Below, piece by piece: positions 17,972-26,072 of a DNA stretch of 41,329 bases. Numbering within the stretch: the stretch's first letter is position 1; each line of letters opens with the position of its first letter. The position numbers and the translations under genes were made by a program. Origin of the DNA: Paenibacillus thermotolerans (GTDB taxonomy: Bacteria > Bacillota > Bacilli > Paenibacillales > YIM-B00363). The stretch lies in NCBI RefSeq assembly GCF_028745515.1, contig NZ_JAQZSG010000038.1, forward strand, positions 1 through 41,329. Reading direction: 5' to 3'. The notes under the pieces were generated by a model, which saw only the letters and a list, made by a program, of their open reading frames with translations, was not told the origin of the DNA and searched no databases.

Positions 17972-18101
17972 GTCAGTCAAATAGACATATTCGTCAGCCG
18001 AGATTGACAAATTTGTCAGTTTGATTGACTAGAGAAGGGTGCAGTCAGCAATTTTGAAAAAATAGTCAGCGCTCGGTGACAAATTAGTCAGTAACGCTGA
18101 C
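17972..18101. repeat. Phased GTCAG/TGAC array, two degenerate 72-bp units
   Basis: GTCAG occurs at 17972, 17993, 18015, 18044, 18065 and 18087. The inverse element TGAC occurs at 18005, 18026, 18077 and 18098. Most neighbouring spacings are 21-22 bp (two helical turns), and the pattern repeats at an offset of exactly 72 bp. Each unit holds a palindrome: TGACAAATTTGTCA (18005-18018) and the near-copy TGACAAATTAGTCA (18077-18090). It looks like a multi-site protein-binding region on one face of the helix. Confidence 0.6.
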
Positions 18102-18130
18102 AAAGCGCCTCAAAAACTCCTTGGAAAGTG

Positions 18131-19177
18131 TTACGAGTGAAGCCGATCTTCCGAGGCTACTGCATCTTCACTCCGATGGTCCGATTGTTTGACGTCAAGC
18201 ACATCCAACAAAAACATGAAGATCGGAATCCCGATAATTAATCCCCAAATGCCCATGTACTGCTGCGAGAAAATAAGAATAATAAACGTATAGAACATCG
18301 GGAGCTTCGTTTTGGAGGAGTACAGCCTCGGATTAAGGAAATAGGTTTCCAGCGCATGGATAACCAATATCATAATGACCGCCCACAGCACCATAGAGAT
18401 ACCGCCGGTCTGGTAACCGATTATGCCGATCGGAATGAAAGAAATGATAACACCGGCAACAGGAATGAGGCTTAACAGAAACACCATGATCGTGAGCGCG
18501 AATAAATACGGAAAACCCAAAATCCAGAGACCGACAATTGTCAACACGGTGTTAAAGACAGCGATCAATAGTTGCACTTCTATCACTTTGCCGAAAGAAG
18601 AAGTAAACTTTTGGCCAAAATAATGAAATTCCTTGTAAAGCCAGCTAATTTTGCTGTAACGAAATTTCTCGGTAAATTGGACGACCTTGCTTCTTTGCAG
18701 AAGATAGAAAAAACTAAGCATTATAACGAACAGTATGATTTCCAGCCATTTTCCCAGCTTCAAGATATACTCGACCACATTGCCCAAATAGTTTTGGAAA
18801 TCAAACTTTCCAAGCAAAGCGGCTGTCATTTGGGCAACCTCATCCGTTTGGGATGTGTTTATAAACGCAGTGATATTATTGAACATGTCCACCGCTTGAA
18901 CCACAAGCTTAGGCACATAATTCAATAGGCCGTAAACCAGCGAGGATACAAGCACCAGGTATAAAACCGTCGTTACCAACAGCGGAGAAACAGGGAAGAA
19001 GCGATTGAGGCTTTTCGTAATAAAACCTTCCAAACGTCCCATAACGAGAATAAACAGGAACAATAAAAGCAGCAAGTTCAGCATATTTCTAAGGCTATAC
19101 AATAGCAGGACGACCAGAATTAGAAATAAAACTCTCTTTACAATCGGTTGTCCGAAAAATGCCCGTAAAAAATCCAT
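18131..19177 (-). CDS. AI-2E family transporter
   Basis: A 348-residue polytopic membrane protein of the AI-2E (TqsA/PerM-like) family. It has hydrophobic N-terminal helices (RVLFLILVVLLLYSL), a central soluble loop, and the conserved C-terminal part with LSLIPVAGVIISFIPIGIIGY and HALETYFLNPRLYSSKTKL. Characterised members export small molecules or exchange ions, and the autoinducer role does not hold for all of them. GAGGGAAG precedes the ATG. No operon partner is evident. The very C-terminus is charged and poorly conserved. Confidence 0.9.
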   Translation of the reverse strand: MDFLRAFFGQPIVKRVLFLILVVLLLYSLRNMLNLLLLLFLFILVMGRLEGFITKSLNRFFPVSPLLVTTVLYLVLVSSLVYGLLNYVPKLVVQAVDMFNNITAFINTSQTDEVAQMTAALLGKFDFQNYLGNVVEYILKLGKWLEIILFVIMLSFFYLLQRSKVVQFTEKFRYSKISWLYKEFHYFGQKFTSSFGKVIEVQLLIAVFNTVLTIVGLWILGFPYLFALTIMVFLLSLIPVAGVIISFIPIGIIGYQTGGISMVLWAVIMILVIHALETYFLNPRLYSSKTKLPMFYTFIILIFSQQYMGIWGLIIGIPIFMFLLDVLDVKQSDHRSEDAVASEDRLHS

Positions 19178-19254
19178 TAGCTTCCCTCATTTATTTTTGC
19201 TTGATTGTTATACTACGTGAAAAGATAAATTCCGTTCCATGGACCGGCAGAACG

Positions 19255-19290
19255 AAAAATCCCCAAGCTCGCCTTTAAGCAAACTTGGGG
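19255..19290 (-). terminator. Terminator of the secreted-protein gene
   Basis: CCCCAAG and CTTGGGG arms (19261-19267 and 19284-19290) are followed on the minus strand by ATTTTT. It is ten bases past the stop of the upstream gene. Confidence 0.8.
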
Positions 19291-19300
19291 ATATTTTCAT

Positions 19301-20443
19301 TTATGGCAACTGATCCACTACCTTACTAGGGTCAAACGTCAAGGACACGGAGTAATTGTCGATCGTCTTTGTTTTAGTTGACTTATCTCTAACGTTACTA
19401 TCACTCCAGGTTGCCACTTTGATCCATTCTGTCGAATATTTGCGCGTGGAACCGTCGCTCATGGTATAGGCTAGCTTAACAAAACCGTCACAATAGTCTG
19501 CACCGGTATTATTTCTTAAGACAAACACGCCGTCCGTCACGACAAGTCCGGTAATGACAGGCTCGGCAACGACCGGAGCCGCAGGGGCAATCATGCTTGC
19601 GGTATGCGTTACGCCATCGACGGTAACTGAAATCGGATTTGCAATCCCCGGAATTAACCCGTCAAGCGTAATCGTTTCGGTTTTCGAATCCCCATTGCTC
19701 CATGTCTTGGTTACTTCAAAGCTGACACTGTAAGTCGGAGCATTGTATGTCCAAACGGGCGGATTCGAAGAAAACGCGAAGTCCCTGAAATATACAGGCG
19801 GTGTTATCGTTTTGCCGCTTTTCGGGTCGGTGTAGGTTTGCGTTCCTTCCACTTGAGCGGTTAATGCAGCTTCTGCGATTTCGCGCACTCCATCGTCCCA
19901 TACGTTGACCTGATTGTATGAGAATGTAAACAAATTGCTGACACGATCGTAAGTAGTCCAATTCAGATTCACATAATCGTACGAGACGATATATGGAACG
20001 TGCACCTTTTGGCTAACTGCATTCGCAGCCCTGGTGTGAATCTCTCCGGCCGTTTTTCCGTTAACGTAAACGGTATAAGCATCAATGGAATAAGAAACGT
20101 CCCCTTTTAGACCATCGACGCTTGTATTGTATTCATAAGTCCACGTTTTATCTGCAACTTTGGTTAATTTTGCATTCGCGCTCACGTCAGTTCCGTTAAT
20201 CAACAAAACCAATTGCGGTCCATCGATTACAACGGTACCTGTTAATGTTACATTTGTAGCATAATGCGCCAATGTCGGCACCGGATTAGACGTAATCATC
20301 CCGGTTGCGCGATTTTGTTCCGTTCTCCCCGTAATCGGAGCATCCGTCGATTTGGGGGCCGCCAACACGGAAGTTCCCATACTCATTGCCAATGAACATG
20401 CCAATACGGAAACGCCGACTTTACCCGCAATCTTCTTTGTCAA
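19301..20443 (-). CDS. Secreted protein of unknown function
   Basis: I do not recognise this family. The product of about 380 residues starts with a signal peptide (VGVSVLACSLAMSMGTSVLAAP, cleavage probably after VLA). The mature part is rich in Thr, Val, Asn and Tyr with short alternating stretches, suggesting beta-sandwich domains (LTGTVVIDGPQLVLLINGTDV, then TYSVSFEVTKTWSNGDSKTETITL). There are no obvious catalytic or anchoring motifs; the only mature cysteine is near the C-terminus. An ATG at 20449 lies only 2 bases after GGAG, whereas the in-frame TTG at 20443 has an 8-base spacing, so I prefer the TTG. It stands alone with its own terminator. Confidence 0.7.
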   Translation of the reverse strand: MTKKIAGKVGVSVLACSLAMSMGTSVLAAPKSTDAPITGRTEQNRATGMITSNPVPTLAHYATNVTLTGTVVIDGPQLVLLINGTDVSANAKLTKVADKTWTYEYNTSVDGLKGDVSYSIDAYTVYVNGKTAGEIHTRAANAVSQKVHVPYIVSYDYVNLNWTTYDRVSNLFTFSYNQVNVWDDGVREIAEAALTAQVEGTQTYTDPKSGKTITPPVYFRDFAFSSNPPVWTYNAPTYSVSFEVTKTWSNGDSKTETITLDGLIPGIANPISVTVDGVTHTASMIAPAAPVVAEPVITGLVVTDGVFVLRNNTGADYCDGFVKLAYTMSDGSTRKYSTEWIKVATWSDSNVRDKSTKTKTIDNYSVSLTFDPSKVVDQLP

Positions 20444-20710
20444 ATCCATCTCTCCTCTTAGTAAAAAGTTTCTATTAAGAGGGACGGTTACACTAGTTGC
20501 TCCATATAACCCAAGTGTCCATATAAAGGCTATACTTCATTGCATCCCGCCTTAAATTAGGCCAAAGGTACTATTACAAATATCCATAAAATAGTAACTA
20601 TGCACTAATTATAATTTGATTACATCGAAAATATCAACTTTAAAATTTGTATTAATTTTATTTAAAATTACGTGTTATCAGAGGGGGGCAGCAGCTGCCT
20701 GTCCCATCGA

Positions 20711-21868
20711 TTACAACGTCTCCGTACTGAGCGTAAAGCCTTCGATCACGGCATCTTCATCGACCTCGATCAAGATGCAGCGTTTCCCTTGATAATTTAC
20801 CTGTTTCACATACTTTAGATCTTGCGGGCTGATCGAAATCGAGGCTACCTTCGTATCGATCTTAATCGATTTCGAGTTGAACTTCGGAATGACGCTGGTC
20901 GCTTTGAGCTCATAATTTTTGTCGTCGACGACCGTTTGGAACGCTCGCTCCACCTTTTCCGCCGTCACATTCTCCACCCCGCTGACCGTCAGCACCCGTT
21001 CCACATCTTTATAATCCAGCTTCGGGGGTTCTTCCTCCTCGTTCGTTTCGATGACCCGGTGGATTTCCTCGTAAACATGCGCAATTGTTGCCGCTTCAAA
21101 TTGGTCTCCCGCAACTTCTTTGACGATTTCTTCGAATATACTTCTCTCTTCCTGCGCCGTCGCCGCCTTCTCGGCATTCAACACTTGGTCGATGAAATGT
21201 TGATTTAGTTGTTTGCCCGCGCAATACAAAATACGGTTCACATCGGACGCGTTGTCCGTAACGCTCGGGTAGAAAAACCCGTGCTCCGGCGAGCTCAATT
21301 TGATGATCGGATCTACGATGACACTATACTTGAATTCCCGCTCGACATAATCGAATTGCAGCGTTTTCCGCTGCTGCTCCGTGGAATTGACGCTGCCCAG
21401 AATGAACGGATGCGCGAACATCTCGTCCCGCTCGCTTTCCTCGGCTTCTTCGTTCCTGCTCTTGGTCGGCCGAAAATACTCCCCGCGAACGAACGTGACG
21501 ACCGTATCCTGTTCATATTTCGTATCCTTGAGCATTTTCTCCACCAAATGGAGCATCAAGTTCATCCAATCTTCCGTATGACCGGTCACGAGTCCTTGAT
21601 GAAGCAGCACCCGCGCGGGCTCCTCGGCCTCCTCCTGGAACTTTAGCTCGAACAGCTTCTGACCCAATTCGCCGGTCAGCAGCTTTTTGAAATTGCCCAT
21701 GTACAGCTCCTGCTTCTCTCGATCCACCAGGGCGAACGGCTGACACTCGTAATGATAAATTTCGCTGCTATCTTTCATAATATATACGTTGAGAATGTCG
21801 AAAACCTTGAGCAAATCATGGTCCAGCTTAAATTGCTTGCGTATGTGTGCGATTTCTTTTTTATTCAT
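20711..21868 (-). CDS. DUF4317 family protein
   Basis: A 385-residue soluble protein beginning MNKKEIAHIRKQFKLD, the characteristic opening of DUF4317 proteins of Firmicutes. Acidic, no signal peptide or membrane segments, function unknown. The middle contains a Glu-rich stretch (ETNEEEEPPKLDYKDVE). The ribosome binding site before the ATG is weak (a GGGAG about 14 bases away). Neighbouring genes suggest no pathway. Confidence 0.75.
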   Translation of the reverse strand: MNKKEIAHIRKQFKLDHDLLKVFDILNVYIMKDSSEIYHYECQPFALVDREKQELYMGNFKKLLTGELGQKLFELKFQEEAEEPARVLLHQGLVTGHTEDWMNLMLHLVEKMLKDTKYEQDTVVTFVRGEYFRPTKSRNEEAEESERDEMFAHPFILGSVNSTEQQRKTLQFDYVEREFKYSVIVDPIIKLSSPEHGFFYPSVTDNASDVNRILYCAGKQLNQHFIDQVLNAEKAATAQEERSIFEEIVKEVAGDQFEAATIAHVYEEIHRVIETNEEEEPPKLDYKDVERVLTVSGVENVTAEKVERAFQTVVDDKNYELKATSVIPKFNSKSIKIDTKVASISISPQDLKYVKQVNYQGKRCILIEVDEDAVIEGFTLSTETL

Positions 21869-21952
21869 GGTCCGTCAGACAACTCCCGGGAAGTGATTTA
21901 GCCTTATCAGTATATACGATAGAAGAAGTAGAATGTAAGTTAAAAAAGCGGC

Positions 21953-21983
21953 AAAAACCCCTCCATCTTGTTCAGGAGGGGTT
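21953..21983 (-). terminator. Terminator of the DNA alkylation repair gene
   Basis: AACCCCTCC and GGAGGGGTT arms (21956-21964 and 21975-21983) with a T-run on the minus strand, 20 bases past the stop codon. Confidence 0.85.
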
Positions 21984-22003
21984 GCTCACCGATGCAAAGC
22001 CGA

Positions 22004-22711
22004 TTAACACCTTACATATTTGCGCTTGAACCCGAGTTGTCCTTTTTCTACGGCTTTTTGAATGCTTTCGGCAGCGTGCAGCATCTTGCTTTCTTTCTTG
22101 CCTCGGTTCATTTCTACCGGTCCGACTGCCTTCGCGGTCTCGAACGCCTTGTCATGAAGCGGCACGTACGATATTGCTGCGGTGTACATAAAATTGTTCA
22201 TCGCGGATTTCGCTCGATCGGGTGCATCGTGAATCGTCTTTTGCACCGTCTCCAGCATACCGGCGAGCTTGCTTTCGGAAAATTCACGGTCAGGCCGGCT
22301 CCCCAAGAGCCAGCAGTAACAGCTCCATCCTGCTGACATGCGCAGCTCTTCGCCGCTTGCAATCCAATTGTCGGCAACCTCTTGCGCAATATCGGCTTCC
22401 GCCAGCGTCACCGCAACTACGTAATCGGACAGCATGTAGAAGTATGCCCCGTCCACCCACCGATCGAAATCCGCAGCCGTCATCGCTTTCGGATCGGCAA
22501 TGATGCCGGCGAAGTACATGGCGTCGTAGTTTCCTGTGGCGTACAGCTGCTCGGCCAGCGATTGATCGATTTTGATTTTTTTCGCGAGTGGCTTCATTGC
22601 GCCTGTAGCTACGCCGAAGAGCGGTTCGCGCGCTCCGTTGGACATATACATTTTCTTTAATCGTTCCTTGCCGAGCGCTTCAAGCTCCTGCATGACCGTT
22701 TCGACATTCAT
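22004..22711 (-). CDS. DNA alkylation repair protein (AlkD-like HEAT-repeat family)
   Basis: A 235-residue all-helical protein of the DNA alkylation repair enzyme family. Recognisable pieces are GVATGAMKPLAKKIK, MYFAGIIADPKAMTAADFDRWV and AGWSCYCWLLGSRPDREF, in the order expected for HEAT-like repeats. AlkC/AlkD-type members excise bulky or positively charged alkylated bases such as 3-methyladenine; whether this divergent member is an active glycosylase is not shown. GGAAG precedes the ATG and a TATAAT-like box is at 22751-22756. Single gene with its own terminator. Confidence 0.85.
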   Translation of the reverse strand: MNVETVMQELEALGKERLKKMYMSNGAREPLFGVATGAMKPLAKKIKIDQSLAEQLYATGNYDAMYFAGIIADPKAMTAADFDRWVDGAYFYMLSDYVVAVTLAEADIAQEVADNWIASGEELRMSAGWSCYCWLLGSRPDREFSESKLAGMLETVQKTIHDAPDRAKSAMNNFMYTAAISYVPLHDKAFETAKAVGPVEMNRGKKESKMLHAAESIQKAVEKGQLGFKRKYVRC

Positions 22712-22836
22712 TGTTTATCGCTTCCTTTGGAGACGGATCAGGATAAGTAAATTATAACATAGCCTTTTTCACAGAGAGATTCAAAGAGATACTATTTGTT
22801 ATAATAAAAATACGTCCAACATGAGGAGTCGATGTT

Positions 22837-23193
22837 ATGAATTTGGTTTTCATTAACGAACGCCATTCTGATACGTTCCGGGAGCTGCGCGCGAAACTGC
22901 ACGATCCGACGCACGAACATTGGCTGCCGATCATTTATATCGCCTCGTCCTCGGAGCCGCTGCAGCAGAAGATGTCGCCTTACATCCGTTACGACGAGCG
23001 TTCTTTCTACGGACACGACATGCTCGACAGCGAGGAATTTTCCAACGAGGAAACGATCTTAGCCACGCTTGCGGTGCACCTGTTCAACAATACGAAGAAG
23101 TTCGACGTCAGCCAGCTGTCCAAGCTTCCGAACGATCTCGTGCCCGTCGCGCTATCGGCGATCGCGTTGCGGTATCAAGCGGCGGACCTGTAA
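22837..23193 (+). CDS. Small conserved protein of unknown function (possibly DUF6075)
   Basis: A 118-residue soluble protein, MNLVFINERHSDTFRELRAKL. It recalls a Bacillales family I tentatively place as DUF6075; I could not verify this. No signal peptide or catalytic motif. Mostly helical with a central WLPIIYIASSSEPLQQKM segment. A GAGGAG-like site precedes the ATG and a TATAAT box is at 22800-22805. A terminator follows, so it is monocistronic. Confidence 0.6.
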   Translation: MNLVFINERHSDTFRELRAKLHDPTHEHWLPIIYIASSSEPLQQKMSPYIRYDERSFYGHDMLDSEEFSNEETILATLAVHLFNNTKKFDVSQLSKLPNDLVPVALSAIALRYQAADL

Positions 23194-23210
23194 TTTCGGC
23201 AATAAAAAAA

Positions 23211-23239
23211 AGTGAGGCCGTGCAGGCTTCGCTTTTTTT
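23211..23239 (+). terminator. Terminator after the small unknown gene
   Basis: GTGAGGCC/GGCTTCGC hairpin (allowing G-U pairs) followed by TTTTTTT on the plus strand, 18 bp past the stop. Confidence 0.7.
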
Positions 23240-23402
23240 GTTTTCCAGAGGTATTCGCCGGCCAGTATACGTTGCTGCAGAACGAGGTGGGCGAGATCAT
23301 TTATGTAAAAAAAGTGTTTGTGCGCCTTTGTCGGCACATATAAGAAACAATAATTGTAAATTCTACAGCATGGGAGTCATCACCAACCAATGGAGGTTTA
23401 TT

Positions 23403-24176
23403 ATGGGCAAATTTGATGGAAAAGTTATCGTTATTACAGGCGCCGCTGGCGGAATAGGCAAAGCAACTGCAAAGAAGCTGGCGGAACAAGGTGCTAATCT
23501 GGCGCTTGTTGATTTGAATCTGGATGCCGTAAAGCAAATGATCGCTGAACTAGCGCTTGATGATTCGAGAGCAATCGCATTGCAAGCCAATATAGCGAAA
23601 GAAGAGGAAGTTAAGGCTTATGTCGATGCCACAGTTAATAAGTTTGGCAAAATCGACGGTTTCTTTAACAATGCTGGCGTCGAAGGCATTACTGCGAATG
23701 TAGAAGATTATCCGACAGATACATTTGAACTAGTATTGAGCGTTAATGTTAAGGGCGCATTCTTTGGACTGAAATATGTTGTGCCTGTCATGAAAAAGCA
23801 AGGATACGGGAGCATCGTCAATACGGCCTCAGGAGCAGGCTTGATCGGGTCGCCAGGCTTTGTTGGCTACAACAGCTCTAAACATGCTGTAATCGGTATG
23901 ACTAGAGTTGTTGCGTTGGAGGCCGCTCCACACGGAGTAAGAGTCAATGCGGTCGCGCCCGGTGTAATTAATACGCGTATGATGCGACAAATTGAAAAAA
24001 ATACAGTACCTCAAGATGAAGAAGGAGCTAGAAAAGCGTTCAGCGCTGCGGTTCCAATGGGAAGATACGGCGAGCCGGAAGAAGTCGCCAATGTCGCTAT
24101 ATTTCTGCTGTCAGACGATGCTTCTTACGTATCGCAGTCCATATACACCGTTGATGGCGGACAAATCAACCAGTAA
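23403..24176 (+). CDS. SDR family NAD(P)-dependent oxidoreductase
   Basis: A 257-residue classical short-chain dehydrogenase. It has the nucleotide-binding TGAAGGIG near residue 13, NNAG near 90, the catalytic Ser in VNTASGAG, the YNSSK active-site pair and the C-terminal VDGGQINQ. An Asp at the end of beta-2 (LALVDLN) suggests NAD preference. The frame is open well upstream, but TGGAGG (23391-23396) and the family start support the ATG at 23403. It is followed by a DsrE-like gene 86 bp downstream. Substrate unknown. Confidence 0.93.
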   Translation: MGKFDGKVIVITGAAGGIGKATAKKLAEQGANLALVDLNLDAVKQMIAELALDDSRAIALQANIAKEEEVKAYVDATVNKFGKIDGFFNNAGVEGITANVEDYPTDTFELVLSVNVKGAFFGLKYVVPVMKKQGYGSIVNTASGAGLIGSPGFVGYNSSKHAVIGMTRVVALEAAPHGVRVNAVAPGVINTRMMRQIEKNTVPQDEEGARKAFSAAVPMGRYGEPEEVANVAIFLLSDDASYVSQSIYTVDGGQINQ

Positions 24177-24262
24177 TCAAATTTTGGGTCAGAAGCAGCG
24201 ACAAGTGGGCAAAACGCTTCATTTATCGCTGCTTTAAAACAATATGATTCGGAGGGGTCCGA

Positions 24263-24619
24263 ATGGGCAAAGTAGCTATATTTCTCCATGCAACAGAGAA
24301 TGAATTAGGTAGAGCCATTCATTCCTTGGTATATACGCAGGATCTGCACAACGCAGGCCATAAAGTGAAGTTGATTTTTGACGGACAAGGCGTGCTTTGG
24401 ATTAGTAAATTTCAGGATCCCAACCACCAAATGAATCCCCTTTTCAATGCGGTAAAGAAGCTTGGTGTTATCGAAGCATGCGGACATTGTGCCAGCTCCT
24501 TCAATGTGACGGACAATCTGAAACAAGCCGAAATCGTCTTTTCAGAAGGAATAGACTCGGAAGGACATACGAACATTGCCGTTTTAGTTACCGATGGTTG
24601 GCAGATTATCACTTTGTAA
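24263..24619 (+). CDS. DsrE/DsrF-like family protein
   Basis: A 118-residue protein with the DsrE-like fold. It has an N-terminal strand-helix (KVAIFLHATENELGRAIHSLVYTQDL), a middle strand (HKVKLIFDGQGVLWI) and a conserved-type cysteine pair ACGHC (C73, C76). Family members carry sulfur or act as small redox-linked proteins; this one has not been characterised. GGAGG precedes the ATG at good spacing. It is probably co-transcribed with the SDR gene. Confidence 0.8.
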   Translation: MGKVAIFLHATENELGRAIHSLVYTQDLHNAGHKVKLIFDGQGVLWISKFQDPNHQMNPLFNAVKKLGVIEACGHCASSFNVTDNLKQAEIVFSEGIDSEGHTNIAVLVTDGWQIITL

Positions 24620-24641
24620 AATTTCATTTGACTAATCTGGC

Positions 24642-25040
24642 TCACAGCGATAAAGGATCAATGTGGGCCCGACTCTCAATTGCTTCGTGATCGTGAGTTC
24701 GAACCGCTGATCTTTGCACTGCTAGTGCGAAAGCAACGTTCACTTTTTGAAGAAAATGACCATCGTTTTCATCGCTACATCTTTCAGCATGGTCCGGAGA
24801 ACAATCATCTAGCCGCTGATCCTCGCCCCCACCGGGCGTTTGCATACCCGCTGCCACCCACACATTATACTCGATTTTTTCCTCCATAAACTCGTTGATC
24901 GGGTTGATCCTCGGTTCGTAATTCATTTTCTCGCCTGCCTTTTGCGGACAAGCAGACCATAGATAACCGCCTTAAGCTCGCTTCCCCTTGGCACAACAGC
25001 ATCGACCAACCGATCAAATAACTTCCTGATGCTGTCCAGC
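24642..25040 (-). pseudogene. Decayed overlapping gene fragments
   Basis: No intact recognised gene fills 24620-25337. On the minus strand, roughly 25034-24923 encodes a plausible C-terminus (DSIRKLFDRLVDAVVPRGSE, then a basic tail) that is cut off by an upstream stop. Its TGA overlaps (ATGA) the start of a 94-residue frame (24926-24642) beginning MNYEPRINPINEFMEEKIEY. The coupled ATGA and the protein-like composition suggest remnants of a two-gene unit, the second frame turning atypical after about residue 40. I do not recognise either family. Confidence 0.4.
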
Positions 25041-25177
25041 CTTTAGCTCGAACAGCTTATTTCATACTATTTATTTGGCACTTTTCCTAGTCCCCTTTGA
25101 GCGGCCGTGTTCGCAGAACATATCGACGTGACAGCTTCTTCTCCGTGTTACTATCATCCCGCTTACTTTTCGTCAAA

Positions 25178-25215
25178 GACAAAAAAGACCTCGGTTTTTT
25201 TGAACCGGGGTCTTT
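25178..25215 (-). terminator. Terminator downstream of mazEF copy 1
   Basis: On the minus strand, AAAGACCCCGGTT pairs with AACCGAGGTCTTT and is followed by TTTTTGTC. It lies about 145 bp beyond the mazF stop and is the first strong terminator for that transcript. Confidence 0.75.
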
Positions 25216-25360
25216 GGATTTGTTAATAACAACAATTTATCCAAAATATATGAAGCGTTGTATTCATCAAAGTCACACACTATACTGTGTTGAGCAAATA
25301 CACTCAAATCGCAGCATAAAATGCCCTCAAGTAGTTCCTTGGAAGACTCATAATTATGTG

Positions 25361-25702
25361 TTAGCGAATTAACAGATCCATTTTTGAGATAACCTCAAGC
25401 AAGGTTTCTTGAGGCACTTTACTGATAAACGCTGCTTGTCTGGACTGCCAGTCGAGACTCTTGACCTGATCAGCAAGGATTGCCCCCTCGATAGGTAAAT
25501 CCTTCGGAATCAACACTTCGAAAGGGTAACCTTTTCGCTTTGATGTTACCGGGCAGAGCAAAGAAAGTCCTACCTTCCCATTATACGTGGCAGGAGATAT
25601 AACCAAAGCAGGCCGTTTGCCTGCCTGTTCATGACCCGCCTGGGGGTTGAACTGTAACCAGACCAAGTCACCGCGATCCGGTACGTACTCGTTAATTACC
25701 AT
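25361..25702 (-). CDS. mazF: Type II toxin MazF (endoribonuclease), copy 1
   Basis: A 113-residue MazF/PemK-family toxin, expected to cleave mRNA at short sequence motifs when free of antitoxin. Family landmarks are PDRGDLVWLQFNPQAGHEQAGKRPALVISP, the catalytic-region CPVTSKRKGYPFEV, and LADQVKSLDW. It resembles E. coli MazF more than the usual Bacillus NdoA. The ATG lies inside the end of mazE (7-bp overlap). It differs from copy 2 by about four residues, so the two toxins may cross-react with each other's antitoxin. Confidence 0.93.
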   Translation of the reverse strand: MVINEYVPDRGDLVWLQFNPQAGHEQAGKRPALVISPATYNGKVGLSLLCPVTSKRKGYPFEVLIPKDLPIEGAILADQVKSLDWQSRQAAFISKVPQETLLEVISKMDLLIR

Positions 25703-25926
25703 GATTCCCTACCTTCCGGCTCGCCTGTCGATACCTCTCTATGAAGGTTATCGGGCGTTATCTGGGCAAGCAACTCCTCCAACGAAATCGACTTAGGTTT
25801 GATTACGAGATGGCCGTCTTCCACATCAAGGTCGATCTCGGAGCCTTCCTCCAGCCCAACCTTCAAGGCAAGTGATTTCGGGATGCGAATGCCTAAACTG
25901 TTTCCCCATTTTTGAACCTGAACCAT
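25696..25926 (-). CDS. mazE: Antitoxin MazE (AbrB/SpoVT fold), copy 1
   Basis: A 76-residue antitoxin with an N-terminal SpoVT-AbrB DNA-binding domain (VQKWGNSLGIRIPKSLALKVGL) and an acidic C-terminal tail that should wrap MazF. It represses its own promoter in characterised systems; here the GTTTATAC-like inverted repeat overlapping the -10 box (25946-25964) is the likely operator. It differs from copy 2 at three residues (I/T, I/V and R/K). Confidence 0.92.
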   Translation of the reverse strand: MVQVQKWGNSLGIRIPKSLALKVGLEEGSEIDLDVEDGHLVIKPKSISLEELLAQITPDNLHREVSTGEPEGRESW

Positions 25927-25945
25927 GTTACCACCTCAGGAAAAT

Positions 25946-25984
25946 GTTTAAACAAAGTATAAACAAAGTGAAAAGAACAGTCAA
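25946..25984 (-). promoter_or_regulatory. mazEF copy 1 promoter and operator
   Basis: On the minus strand, -35 TTGACT (25979-25984), a 17-bp spacer and -10 TATACT (25956-25961). An imperfect inverted repeat GTTTATACTTTGTTTAAAC overlaps the -10 (25946-25964). Confidence 0.75.
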
Positions 25985-26072
25985 ATCAAGGTTGACAAGG
26001 AAAAACTGAAGGCGCCTCATGTAACATTATCCTTCTTTGCGAAAAGAATTTTATCATAAAACGAAACAAACA

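Larger units (their letters stand above)
25338..25993. repeat. Direct repeat copy 1 containing mazEF
   Basis: This stretch is closely similar to 40620-41280 in the same orientation, with only scattered differences. It spans from just past the mazF stop to the far side of the mazEF promoter. Flanking sequences outside these limits do not match, so the repeat is about 660 bp. Together the copies bracket the Wadjet-ssu island. Confidence 0.85.

Noticed and set aside
17972-18101. CRISPR-like array
   Set aside because: The repeated unit is only about 5 bp, and the 72-bp units are degenerate. No repeat-spacer pattern or cas gene is present.
22920-23402. Long in-frame extension upstream of the SDR gene
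   Set aside because: It overlaps the small unknown gene in another frame, crosses its terminator, and lacks SDR similarity. TGGAGG marks the ATG at 23403.
24683-24705. tRNA T-arm-like stretch GAGTTCGAACC, possibly an attachment-site remnant
   Set aside because: The sequence after TTCGAAC does not pair with the preceding bases, and no acceptor or anticodon arms are found on either strand.
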